This document shows, piece by piece, positions 34,311 through 42,771 of a stretch of DNA of 64,000 nt. A model generated the notes under the pieces. The model searched no databases. It was given only the letters and a program-made list of their open reading frames with translations, and was not told the DNA's origin. Within the stretch, counting starts at the first letter, position 1. Every line of letters starts with the position of its first letter. Source of the stretch: Xenophilus aerolatus (GTDB taxonomy: Bacteria; Pseudomonadota; Gammaproteobacteria; Burkholderiales; Burkholderiaceae_C); the NCBI GenBank assembly GCA_030418545.1, contig QAIB01000009.1, forward strand, positions 1 through 64,000, given 5' to 3'. Position numbers and translations under genes: made by a program.

Positions 34311-35255
34311 TCATCGGCCGAGCGCTTCGTGCAGCGCCCGCGCCGCGTCGGCCTGCGCCGTGCGCGCCTCGGGGATCGCGCGGCCCATCTTGAGAAACTC
34401 GTGCACGACGCCCCGGTAGATCTCCAGATCGACCGGCACGCCGGCCAGGCGCAGCTTGTCGGCGTAGGCCAGGCCATCGTCGACGGCCGGGTCGCACTCC
34501 GCGAGGCCGATCCAGGCCGGCGCGACGCCCTCCACGTCCTCGGCGTTGAGCGGCGCGAAGCGCCAGTCCTCGCGGTCGGCGTCGTCGATGTAGTGCGAGA
34601 AGAACCAGCGCACCAGCGAGGCCGTGAGCACCGGGCCATCGGCGAAGCGGCGGTACGAATCGGTGTCCTGCCATGCGCCGGTGCCGGGATAGAACAGCAG
34701 CTGCAGCGCGACCGGAAGGTCCGCATCGCGCGCGAGGATCGCGCACACGGCCGCCAGCGTGCCGCCCGCGCTGTCTCCGCCCAATGCGAGGCGGCCGGCG
34801 TCGATGCCGAAGCGCGGCGCACCCTCGCGCCGGAGGAACTGCACGGCATCCCAGGCATCGTGCACGGCCGTGGGAAAGCGGTGCGCGGGCGCCAGCCGGT
34901 AGTCCAGCGAGACGACCGCGCAGCCGGCCTCGGACGCCAGCACGCGGCACAGCGTGTCGTGGGTGGCGATGCTGCCGACCGTGAAGCCCCCGCCATGGAA
35001 GTACAGCAGCACCGGCAGCTCGGCGTGCGACGGGGCATACAGCCGTGCGGCCAGCCTGGCGCCATCCCGCGCGGGGATGGCGAAATCCTCGACCCGTTCC
35101 AGCGCGGGCTTGGGCAGCTCGAGCACGCCGGCGCCCTTCTCGTAGGCCGCCTTCGCCGCCTCGGGCGTGAGCGTGTCCAGCGCCGGCTGCCGGGCCCGTG
35201 CCATGCGCTCGACGACGCCGGCCATGCGAGGCGTCAGGCCGGTCTGTGGCGCCAT
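34311..35255 (-). CDS. Alpha/beta hydrolase, hormone-sensitive-lipase family
   Basis: 314 aa. Oxyanion motif YFHGGGFTVGS, nucleophile GDSAGGTLA, catalytic Asp in LAECDPAVDDG and His in GVVHEFLKMG. This is the type IV bacterial esterase arrangement for short-chain esters. It is monocistronic, divergent from the Fe-dependent dehydrogenase with about 80 bp between starts. Confidence 0.93.
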   Translation of the reverse strand: MAPQTGLTPRMAGVVERMARARQPALDTLTPEAAKAAYEKGAGVLELPKPALERVEDFAIPARDGARLAARLYAPSHAELPVLLYFHGGGFTVGSIATHDTLCRVLASEAGCAVVSLDYRLAPAHRFPTAVHDAWDAVQFLRREGAPRFGIDAGRLALGGDSAGGTLAAVCAILARDADLPVALQLLFYPGTGAWQDTDSYRRFADGPVLTASLVRWFFSHYIDDADREDWRFAPLNAEDVEGVAPAWIGLAECDPAVDDGLAYADKLRLAGVPVDLEIYRGVVHEFLKMGRAIPEARTAQADAARALHEALGR

Positions 35256-35333
35256 GCAAGGTTTCTCGGGATGGGCACGGCGTTCTCCTCTTTGTTAGGC
35301 TCCCCGGATCCTATCGCTGCCCTCCCCTGCTCC

Positions 35334-36470
35334 ATGGCCCTCATCCAATACCTCACGCAGATCCAGTTCGATTTCGGCGCCGTGCGCCTGCTGGCCGACG
35401 AGTGCGTGCGCATCGGCATCACGCGGCCGCTCGTCGTCACCGACAAGGGCGTGCGCGCGGCCGGCATCCTGCAGAAGGCGCTCGACGCGCTCGGCGACCT
35501 CGAGTGCACGGTGTTCGACGACACGCCCTCCAACCCGACCGAGGCCGCCGTGCGCGCGGCCGTCGCGCTGTACCGCAGCGGCCACTGCAACGGACTCATC
35601 GCCGTTGGCGGCGGTTCCGCCATCGACTGCGCCAAGGGCGTGGCCATCGCCGCCACGCACGAGGGGCCGCTCAAGACCTACGCCACCATCGAAGGCGGCT
35701 CGCCGAAGATCACCGACGCCGTCGCGCCGCTGATCGCCGTGCCCACCACCGCCGGCACGGGCAGCGAGGTCGCGCGCGGCGCCATCGTCATCGTCGACGA
35801 CCACCGCAAGCTCGGCTTCCACAGCTGGTTCCTGATGCCCAAGGCCGCGATCTGCGACCCCGAACTCACCCTGGGCCTGCCGCCCAGGCTCACGGCCGCC
35901 ACCGGCATGGACGCCATCGCGCACTGCATGGAGACCTTCATGTCGGCCGCCTTCAATCCGCCGGCGGACGGCATCGCGCTCGACGGCCTGGAGCGCGCCT
36001 GGGGGCACATCGAACGCGCCACCACCGATGGCAGCGACCGCGAGGCGCGGCTGAACCTCATGAGCGCCAGCATGCAGGGCGCGATGGCCTTCCAGAAGGG
36101 CCTGGGCTGCGTGCACAGCCTGAGCCACAGCCTGGGCGGCGTCGATCCGCGCCTGCACCACGGCACGCTCAACGCCCTCTTCCTGCCGGCGGTGGTGCGC
36201 TTCAACGCCGGCGCCGAGTCGGTGCAGAAGGACCTGCGCCTGCAGCGCATGGCCCGTGCGATGCACCTGGACCAGCCGGGCGATATCGGCGAGGCGATTC
36301 GCGACATGAATGCCCGCCTGGGCCTGCCCAAGGGCCTGGCCGAAGTGGGCGTGACGCCCGCGATGTTCGACAGCATCATCGACGGCGCGATGGCCGACCA
36401 CTGCCACAAGACGAATCCGCGGCTGGCGACCCGCGACGACTACCGCGAGATGCTCGACGTCTCGATGTGA
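35334..36470 (+). CDS. Iron-containing alcohol dehydrogenase
   Basis: 378 aa from ATG 35334; a much longer open frame running in from the left is a shadow. Group III dehydrogenase: NAD-binding GGGSAIDCAKGVA, PTTAGTGSEV, metal ligands in GMDAIAHCMETFMS and HSLSHSLGG and HHGTLNALFLP. Members oxidise alcohols or reduce aldehydes or maleylacetate; the substrate is unclear. It faces the IclR gene tail to tail 27 bp away, so a link to the dicarboxylate operon is possible but not shown. Confidence 0.9.
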   Translation: MALIQYLTQIQFDFGAVRLLADECVRIGITRPLVVTDKGVRAAGILQKALDALGDLECTVFDDTPSNPTEAAVRAAVALYRSGHCNGLIAVGGGSAIDCAKGVAIAATHEGPLKTYATIEGGSPKITDAVAPLIAVPTTAGTGSEVARGAIVIVDDHRKLGFHSWFLMPKAAICDPELTLGLPPRLTAATGMDAIAHCMETFMSAAFNPPADGIALDGLERAWGHIERATTDGSDREARLNLMSASMQGAMAFQKGLGCVHSLSHSLGGVDPRLHHGTLNALFLPAVVRFNAGAESVQKDLRLQRMARAMHLDQPGDIGEAIRDMNARLGLPKGLAEVGVTPAMFDSIIDGAMADHCHKTNPRLATRDDYREMLDVSM

Positions 36471-36497
36471 GGCGCAGCCGGCGCCCGGAGCGCCGGC

Positions 36498-37370
36498 TCA
36501 GTCGTCGTCCGCGTCGACGCCCGCAGGCTCGGCCCGTGCATCGGCGGGCACCAGCGCCGCATTGCTGATGGCGGTGGAAATGCGCCGCACCTGGTGGTGC
36601 ATCTCGCGGGCGATCTCCTCGCGCCGCGCGGCCTCGAGCCGGCCCGAGATCGCCGCCACGCTGATGGCCGCCACCGGGTTGTCCACCGGGAAGGCCACGC
36701 CCATCGCCGCCGTCCCGGGCGTCACCACGCTGTCGAGGAAGGAATAGCCCTGGCGCCGGCCCGCGGCCACGGCCTCGCGCAGGAAGTCGGCGCTGAAGGA
36801 GGCGAACTTCTCGTAGCGGTGCCCGTTGGCCTGGATCACGGCCTCGGCCTGCGCGTCCGGCATGGCGCACAGCATCGCGAGGCCCCCGGCGCCGACCCCC
36901 AGCGGCCGGCGGATGCCGATGTCCAGCGGCAGCGCCTTGATCGGGAAGTCGCCCAGCGCTCGGTTGGTGCACACGGCCTCGAGGCCGCTGCGTTCGCTGA
37001 GGTAGATCGTGTCCTGGGTGATCTCGGCCAGGCGGTGCAGCGCGCCGTCGCACAACTCGCTCAGGCGGTAGCGCGGGCGCGCGAGCAGCCCCAGTTCGTG
37101 CAGCAGCGGCCCCAGAAAGTACTTGCGCGTGCGCGCATCACGGTCCACCAGGCCCTCGATCTCCAGCCGCTGGAGCATGCGGAAGCACGTCGACTGCGGC
37201 AGCCCGCTGGTCGCCGCCACCTCGCCGATGCGCATGCCGTGCCGCCCCCGGGACGCCACAACGCGGAGCATGTTGACCACCCGCTCGATGCTCTGCGTGC
37301 CGGTCCTGAGAGTTCCACCTTGTGGCGATTCATTTGTCGCCACGGCGACTTCTTCTCTTCTTTCGCTCAT
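36498..37370 (-). CDS. IclR-family transcriptional regulator
   Basis: 290 aa. N-terminal winged helix IERVVNMLRVVASRGRHGMRIGEVAATSGLPQSTC, then the IclR effector domain with YLSERSGLEAVCTN, RRPLGVGAGGLAML and SVVTPGTAAMGVAFPVDNPV. It is divergent from the hydratase-importer-lyase operon with 138 bp between starts, so it is the likely local regulator, with the imported acid or its product as effector. Confidence 0.93.
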   Translation of the reverse strand: MSERREEVAVATNESPQGGTLRTGTQSIERVVNMLRVVASRGRHGMRIGEVAATSGLPQSTCFRMLQRLEIEGLVDRDARTRKYFLGPLLHELGLLARPRYRLSELCDGALHRLAEITQDTIYLSERSGLEAVCTNRALGDFPIKALPLDIGIRRPLGVGAGGLAMLCAMPDAQAEAVIQANGHRYEKFASFSADFLREAVAAGRRQGYSFLDSVVTPGTAAMGVAFPVDNPVAAISVAAISGRLEAARREEIAREMHHQVRRISTAISNAALVPADARAEPAGVDADDD

Positions 37371-37508
37371 AGCGGCTTTCTAATTGCATCCACATAGTGG
37401 GCAACATAGGGTTTACCTCCTCCGGTGGCCGGTGCGCGACACCTTGTAATCGATCCATGCCGCGGTGCAGCAACCGCCGCATTGTGGATATTGAGACAAG
37501 GAGCTGCG
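37371..37508. promoter_or_regulatory. Divergent promoter/operator region for the IclR gene and dicarboxylate operon
   Basis: 138 bp. It has CCAC-ATA-GTGG (37390-37400) close to the IclR start and TTGT(N10)ACAA closer to the operon, either of which could be part of an operator. AAGGAG (37499-37504) is a strong ribosome binding site for the first operon gene. Operator assignment is weak. Confidence 0.45.
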
Positions 37509-38783
37509 ATGCCCCACACGATGACCGAAAAGATCCTGGCCCGCGCGGCCGGGCTGCCCGCCGTGAAAGCCGGCGACGAGATCCTGGCGCGGCCCGATTT
37601 CGTGATCGCCTACGACTTCCCCGGCTACACCGACGTCTTCTTCAAGGAAGCGCGCGAGGAGTTCGGCGTCGACAAGGTCACGAGTCCCGAGCGCTTCGTG
37701 CTCTTCATCGACCACATGGTCCCCGCCACCGCGCCCAAGGAAGAGGAACTGCACAAGGTCACGCGCGCCTGGGGCGCCGCGCAGGGCGTGCCGGTGCACG
37801 AGCGTGAAGGCATCGGCCACCAGGTGTCGGCCGAACTGGGCTATGCCACGCCCGGCGCCTTCGCCGTGCACTTCGACGGCCACGTGAGCCAGCTGGGCGC
37901 CTTCGGCACCTTCGCCTTCGGTGCGCGCAAGGGGGTGCTGGAAACCTTCGTGACCGAGAAGATGGCCCTGACGGTGCCGGCCACCGTCCGCATCGAGCTG
38001 ACCGGCACCCTGCAGCCCGGCGTCATGGCGCGCGACGTCTTCCATCACATGGTGCGTGTGCTCGGCCCGGCCTCGTGCCGCTTCAAGGTGGTGGAGCTGT
38101 GCGGCCCGGTGATCGACGCCATGAGCATCGAGGGCCGCCAGACCATTTGCGGCCAGGCGATGTTCCTGGGCGCGACGACCATGCTGATCGCACCCGACGA
38201 GAAGACGCTGGCCTACACCCGCGACATCGCCAAGATCCAGCTCGACCCGATCTACCCGGACGCCGACGCGGTCTACGCACGCGAGGTGAGCATCGACGTC
38301 AGCGATCTGACCCCCATCGTGGTCGCGCCGCCCAGTCCGTCGAACACCCGCGACCTCACCGAATACGCCGGGCTCGAGGTGCACACGGGCTACCTCGGCT
38401 CCTGCGCCAGCGGGCGCCTGGAAGACCTGCGCGCTGCCGCCCAGGTGCTGCAGGGCAGGCGCATCAAGCCGGGCTTCCAGCTGCACGTGGTGCCGACCTC
38501 CCAGGCCATCATGTCGCAGGCCGCCAAGGAAGGGCTGATCGCCACGCTCGTGGACGCCGGCGCGTTCATCAGCTCGTCCAGTTGCGACTACTGCTACGGC
38601 CGCATCGCCACCATGACCGACGGCCAGCGCGCCGTCTCCACCGGCACGCTCAACACCCCGGGCCGCATGGGCAGCGCCGATTCCGAGATCTTCATCTGCA
38701 ACGCCGCGGTCGTGGCCGCTTCGGCGCTGGAAGGCCGCATCGCCGACCCGCGCCCCTACCTGGCCGAAGGGAGCCCGGCATGA
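37509..38783 (+). CDS. Aconitase-family hydratase large subunit (LeuC/DmdA-like)
   Basis: 424 aa, about the size of two-subunit LeuC/homoaconitase proteins. The [4Fe-4S] ligands are visible: Cys in GYLGSCASGRLEDL and the Cys-x2-Cys of SSSCDYCYGRIAT. The usual DSHT motif reads FDGHVSQLGAFGTFAFG, keeping Asp and His but not Ser and Thr, so the substrate probably differs from isopropylmalate. It would hydrate or dehydrate a branched dicarboxylate. It is the first gene of the operon and overlaps the small subunit by 4 bp. The neighbouring lyase makes dimethylmaleate hydratase the best analogue; leucine synthesis is unlikely because leuB and leuA are absent. Confidence 0.85.
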   Translation: MPHTMTEKILARAAGLPAVKAGDEILARPDFVIAYDFPGYTDVFFKEAREEFGVDKVTSPERFVLFIDHMVPATAPKEEELHKVTRAWGAAQGVPVHEREGIGHQVSAELGYATPGAFAVHFDGHVSQLGAFGTFAFGARKGVLETFVTEKMALTVPATVRIELTGTLQPGVMARDVFHHMVRVLGPASCRFKVVELCGPVIDAMSIEGRQTICGQAMFLGATTMLIAPDEKTLAYTRDIAKIQLDPIYPDADAVYAREVSIDVSDLTPIVVAPPSPSNTRDLTEYAGLEVHTGYLGSCASGRLEDLRAAAQVLQGRRIKPGFQLHVVPTSQAIMSQAAKEGLIATLVDAGAFISSSSCDYCYGRIATMTDGQRAVSTGTLNTPGRMGSADSEIFICNAAVVAASALEGRIADPRPYLAEGSPA

Positions 38784-39310
38784 GCCTGCCCAACCTGCAT
38801 GGCCGCGCGGCCTGGATCTTCACCGAGGACGACTTCGACATCGACCTCATCGTCGGAATCAAGAACATCAAGATCACCGACATCCACGAGCTGGCGGCCG
38901 TCACGATGTCCAGCTACGACCCCGACTTCGCCCGGTCGGTGAAGAAGGGCGACCTGCTGGTCGGCGGCCACAACTTCGGCTACGGGCACCCGCATTACCC
39001 GGCCATGCGTGCCATGCGCCACCTGGGTGTGGCGGGCGTGATCGCCGAATCGTTCTCGCCGGGTTTCTTCCGCGGCGAGATCAGCATGGGCTTCCCGCTC
39101 ATGACCTGCCCTGGCATCCGCGAGGCCACCGAGCGCTGGGACGAGCTGCGCGTGGACTGGGCGGCGAGCACCGTCGCCAACCTCACCCGTGGCACGGTCC
39201 TGCCCTTCGAGCCCTTGTCCTCGGTGGAGCGCGGCACGCTGGAGGCCGGCGGCTTCATCCCCTACCTGAAGGCCCGGCTCGGTCGCGAGTCGGCCCCGGC
39301 GGCGAGCTGA
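38780..39310 (+). CDS. Aconitase-family hydratase small subunit (LeuD/DmdB-like)
   Basis: 176 aa swivelling-domain subunit. GGHNFGYGHPHYPAM occupies the place of the canonical GxNFGxGSSREHA, so the Ser and Arg that normally hold the substrate are replaced by a His-Pro-His-Tyr-Pro run. GVIAESFSPGFFRGEISMGFP is the following family block. The ATGA overlap with the large subunit shows coupling. The altered motif suggests a divergent subfamily with a different substrate. Confidence 0.85.
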   Translation: MSLPNLHGRAAWIFTEDDFDIDLIVGIKNIKITDIHELAAVTMSSYDPDFARSVKKGDLLVGGHNFGYGHPHYPAMRAMRHLGVAGVIAESFSPGFFRGEISMGFPLMTCPGIREATERWDELRVDWAASTVANLTRGTVLPFEPLSSVERGTLEAGGFIPYLKARLGRESAPAAS

Positions 39311-39317
39311 GGCGCCC

Positions 39318-40181
39318 ATGCTGCAGATGATCGTCAGCGGCGTCGCCCTGGGCGCCATCTACGGGCTCATCGCCCTGGGCATCGTGATGGTGTTCAAGGC
39401 GACGGGCATCCTCAACTTCGCGCACGGCGAGGCGGCCATGCTCTCGGCCTTCATGGCCTGCACCCTGCTGCGCGTGGGACTGCCCATGTGGGCGGTGGTG
39501 CCGCTGGTGCTGGTCTTCGGCGCGGTGCTCGGCATGCTGATCGAGCGCTTCATCATCCGGCGCTTCATCGGCAAGGCGCTGCTGTCCTCGGCCATCTGCA
39601 CGCTGGGCCTGTTCCTGATCTTCGGCGACCTCGCCATCTGGATCTGGGGCAAGGACACGCAGGAGCTGCCCAGCATCTTCCCGAGCGCCCCCCTGGACAT
39701 CGGCGGCGTCGTGGTGTCGGGCATCGACCTGGGCATCGTCGGCGTGTGCGCCACGCTGGCCGCGGTGCTGTTCGCCTTCTTCCGCTTCACGCGCCTGGGC
39801 ATCGCCATGCAGGCGACGATGGAGAACCCGGTGGCGGCGCGCCTCATGGGCATCCCGATCAAACGCATCTACGCACTGGCCTGGGCGCTGTCGCATGTGA
39901 TCGCGGCCGCCGCCGGCCTGCTGATCGCGCCGCTGACCTTCGTGCACTTCTCGATGATGCAGCACGCCCTGCACTTCGCCTTCGCGGCGGCGGTGCTCGG
40001 CGGCATCGGCAGCATGCCCGGTGCCCTGCTGGGCGGCGTGATCATCGGCGTGAGCTCCAACCTCACCGGCGCCTACCTGTCCTCGGCCTGGAAAGACGCG
40101 GTGCCCTTCATCGTGATGCTGGCCATCCTGATCCTGCGGCCGCACGGCCTGCTGGCCCGCAAGCAGGTCAAGAAAGTCTGA
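39318..40181 (+). CDS. ABC transporter permease, LivH type
   Basis: 287 aa, about eight membrane helices, with MLQMIVSGVALGAIYGLIALG, GILNFAHGEAAMLSAF and GGIGSMPGALLGG, the landmarks of branched-chain amino acid permease 1. It forms the channel with the LivM-type partner 10 bp downstream. Given its neighbours it probably imports the acid used by the hydratase and lyase. Confidence 0.93.
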   Translation: MLQMIVSGVALGAIYGLIALGIVMVFKATGILNFAHGEAAMLSAFMACTLLRVGLPMWAVVPLVLVFGAVLGMLIERFIIRRFIGKALLSSAICTLGLFLIFGDLAIWIWGKDTQELPSIFPSAPLDIGGVVVSGIDLGIVGVCATLAAVLFAFFRFTRLGIAMQATMENPVAARLMGIPIKRIYALAWALSHVIAAAAGLLIAPLTFVHFSMMQHALHFAFAAAVLGGIGSMPGALLGGVIIGVSSNLTGAYLSSAWKDAVPFIVMLAILILRPHGLLARKQVKKV

Positions 40182-40191
40182 AGGCCCCCGC

Positions 40192-41160
40192 ATGACCCGA
40201 GTCTTCGATTCCCGCCCCTGGCTGGCGCCGCTGGTCTTCGTGCTGCTGTTCGTGCTGGCCCCGCTGCTGCCGGGCGGCTACGTCCTGTACATCGTCACGC
40301 TGGTGCTGATCTACACCCTGGCCTCCTTCGGCACCAACATCCTCACCGGCTACACCAACCTCATCTCGATGGCGGGCGCCGTGTTCTTCGGCATCGGCGC
40401 CTACGGCACCGCCATCCTCACCAGCCACTTCGGCGTTCCGCTGGTGCTGGCCATGGTCATCGCCGCCTCCATCGCCACCGTCGTCGGTCTGGTGCTGGCG
40501 CTGCCGGTGCTGCGACTCGAGGAGGTGTTCCTGGCCATCGCGACGCTGGGCTTCGTGATGATCTCGGTGGAGATCGCCAAGTCGGGCGGCGAGCTGTCCG
40601 GCGGCGAGAACGGCATGGGCGCGCCCGGGCCGGCCCTCTTCGGCGTCGCGCTGGACGAGCGTGCGTACCACCTCTTCGTGGCGGCGGTGCTGGGCATCGC
40701 GCTCTGGCTGGCGCACAACCTGTCGCAAAGCCGCTTCGGCCGCGGCTTCCTGGCCGTCAAGGGCAGCGAGACGGCGGCCCGCGCGCTGGGCCTGAACACG
40801 ACAGGGCTAAAGCTCGTCGCCTTCGGCGTCTGCGCCTTCTACACCGGTCTGTCGGGCGCGCTTTATGCGCCGCTGGTGCGCTTCATCGATCCGTCGCTGT
40901 TCAACATCATGGTGTCGATCAGCTTCGTGTCGATGGTGATCGTGGGCGGCCTGGGCTCGATCATGGGCTCGGTGCTGGGCGCGATCTTCGTGATCGGCGC
41001 TCCGCAGTTCCTCACCTACATCGGCTTCGACCAGTTCCAGCGTGCGCTCTACGGCGTGGCGATGATCCTGGCGCTGATGTTCCTGCCCGACGGGCTGGCC
41101 AGCCTGCTCAAGCGCAAGGCGGTGCCCGGCGCCGACGCGCCGCGCCGGGAGGGCCTGTGA
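40192..41160 (+). CDS. ABC transporter permease, LivM type
   Basis: 322 aa permease 2. Landmarks are LASFGTNILTGYTNLISMAGAVFFGIGAYG, VKGSETAARALGLNTTGLKL and MVIVGGLGSIMGSVLGAIF. Its stop overlaps the next start by one base. Confidence 0.93.
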   Translation: MTRVFDSRPWLAPLVFVLLFVLAPLLPGGYVLYIVTLVLIYTLASFGTNILTGYTNLISMAGAVFFGIGAYGTAILTSHFGVPLVLAMVIAASIATVVGLVLALPVLRLEEVFLAIATLGFVMISVEIAKSGGELSGGENGMGAPGPALFGVALDERAYHLFVAAVLGIALWLAHNLSQSRFGRGFLAVKGSETAARALGLNTTGLKLVAFGVCAFYTGLSGALYAPLVRFIDPSLFNIMVSISFVSMVIVGGLGSIMGSVLGAIFVIGAPQFLTYIGFDQFQRALYGVAMILALMFLPDGLASLLKRKAVPGADAPRREGL

Positions 41161-42011
41161 TGCGGGTGCTCGAACAGGCCAGCCCCGGCACCACCACTGC
41201 ACGCACCGTGCCGGCCGGCGCACCGCTGCTGTCGGTCGCCAACGTGCGCATGAGCTTCGGCGGCATCGTGGCCGTGCAGGACGTCGGCTTCGACGTCATG
41301 CCCGGCACCGTGCATGCGCTCATCGGCCCCAACGGCGCCGGCAAGACGACGATGCTCAACTGCATCAGCCGCTTCTACACGCCGCAGCAAGGCCGCATGG
41401 TGCTGCGCAATGCGTCGGGCGAGCACGACCTGCTGCGGCTGAAGGCGCACCAGATCTCGCGCCTGGGCATCGCGCGCACCTTCCAGAACCTGGAGCTCTT
41501 CTCTGAACTCACGGTGTTCGACAACGTGCTCATCGCCCGCTCGCTGGCGATGCGCGCCACACTGGCCGAGGCGCTGCTGCGCCTGCCGCGCCAGCGGCGC
41601 GAGGAGCGCACCGAGCGCGAGCGCACCGCCTCCATCCTCGAAAGCCTGCGCCTGGATGCGCACGCCCACACGCTGGTGCGCGACCTGCCCTACGGCACGC
41701 AGAAGCTGGTCGAACTGGCGCGAGCCATGGCGCTCGAGCCGGTGCTGATGCTGCTGGACGAGCCGGCCGCCGGCATGAACAACCGCGAGATCGACGCGCT
41801 GGGCGAGACGCTGCGGCAGCTGCAGGCGAGCACCGGCGCGACGCTGCTGCTCATCGAGCACAGCATGCCGCTGGTGATGTCGATCTCCGACACCATCACC
41901 GTCATGCACAACGGCGCCTTCCTCGCGCAGGGCACGCCGCGCGAGATCGAATCGCACCCCGCCGTCGTCGAGGCATACCTGGGAGGAGGCAAGAGTGGCC
42001 AACGTCGCTGA
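41160..42011 (+). CDS. ABC transporter ATPase, LivG type
   Basis: 283 aa from ATG 41160. Walker A GPNGAGKTTMLN, LivG-type RTFQNLELFSELTVFDNV, Walker B LMLLDEPAAGMN and the H-loop LIEHSM. The ABC signature is altered: the segment before Walker B reads LPYGTQKLVELARAMA, where most LivG proteins have YGxQRRLEIARAL, so this is normal for the family. It overlaps the next gene by 17 bp. Confidence 0.94.
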   Translation: MRVLEQASPGTTTARTVPAGAPLLSVANVRMSFGGIVAVQDVGFDVMPGTVHALIGPNGAGKTTMLNCISRFYTPQQGRMVLRNASGEHDLLRLKAHQISRLGIARTFQNLELFSELTVFDNVLIARSLAMRATLAEALLRLPRQRREERTERERTASILESLRLDAHAHTLVRDLPYGTQKLVELARAMALEPVLMLLDEPAAGMNNREIDALGETLRQLQASTGATLLLIEHSMPLVMSISDTITVMHNGAFLAQGTPREIESHPAVVEAYLGGGKSGQRR

Positions 42012-42726
42012 CACGCCCGCGCTGCTGCGCGTCGACCGGCTGGGCGCCGGCTACGGCAAGATCCGCGCCCTGCATGGCGTGAGCCTGGAGGTCCGCGCGG
42101 CCAGCATCGTCTGCGTGCTGGGCGCCAACGGCGCAGGCAAGACCACCCTGATGCGCGCGCTCTCCGGCCTGTTGCCGGTGAGCGAGGGCACCGCCGTTTT
42201 CGACGGCCAGTCGATCGCCAACGTACCGGCCGAGGCGCTGGTGCGGCGCGGCATCGTGCACGTGCCGCAGGGCCGCATGGTGTTCGCCCAGCTGTCGGTG
42301 CGCGAGAACCTGATGCTCGGCGGCTACACCCGCCCGGCCGGCGAGGTGCGCGAGCACATGGACCACGTGCTGGGCTACTTCCCGCGCCTGAAGGAGCGCA
42401 TCGGCTCGCGCGCCGGCACGCTGTCCGGCGGCGAGCAGCAGATGCTCGCCATTGCCCGCGGCCTGCTCGCCAAGCCGCGCCTGCTGATGCTCGACGAACC
42501 CTCGATGGGCGTCGCGCCGATCCTGAAGGACGCGATCTTCTCCACGCTGCGCGACATCCGCGACCGCGAACGACTCACGCTGCTCATCGTCGAGCAGGAC
42601 GCGGACATCGCGCTCGACATCTCGGACGAGGGCTACGTCATCGAGACCGGCCGCGTCGTGATGCAGGGCCAGGCCGCCGAGCTGGCCGGCAACGAGGACG
42701 TGCGCCGTGCCTACCTGGGCGGTTGA
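41995..42726 (+). CDS. ABC transporter ATPase, LivF type
   Basis: 243 aa from GTG 41995 with GGAGGAGG upstream inside livG. Walker A GANGAGKTTLMRAL, VPQGRMVFAQLSVRENLMLGGY, signature LSGGEQQMLAIARGLL and Walker B LLMLDEPSMGVAP are all standard. It is the second ATPase of the importer. Confidence 0.95.
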   Translation: MANVADTPALLRVDRLGAGYGKIRALHGVSLEVRAASIVCVLGANGAGKTTLMRALSGLLPVSEGTAVFDGQSIANVPAEALVRRGIVHVPQGRMVFAQLSVRENLMLGGYTRPAGEVREHMDHVLGYFPRLKERIGSRAGTLSGGEQQMLAIARGLLAKPRLLMLDEPSMGVAPILKDAIFSTLRDIRDRERLTLLIVEQDADIALDISDEGYVIETGRVVMQGQAAELAGNEDVRRAYLGG

Positions 42727-42771
42727 GCCGCCCTTCCCCGCTTTTCAACCCAACCACGAACGGAGACACCC

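Noticed and set aside
33171..36470. A 1,099-codon open frame across three genes
   Set aside because: Only its last third is the Fe-dependent alcohol dehydrogenase. The rest is antisense to the thioesterase-GNAT and hydrolase genes, with Arg/His-rich composition typical of GC-rich shadow frames.
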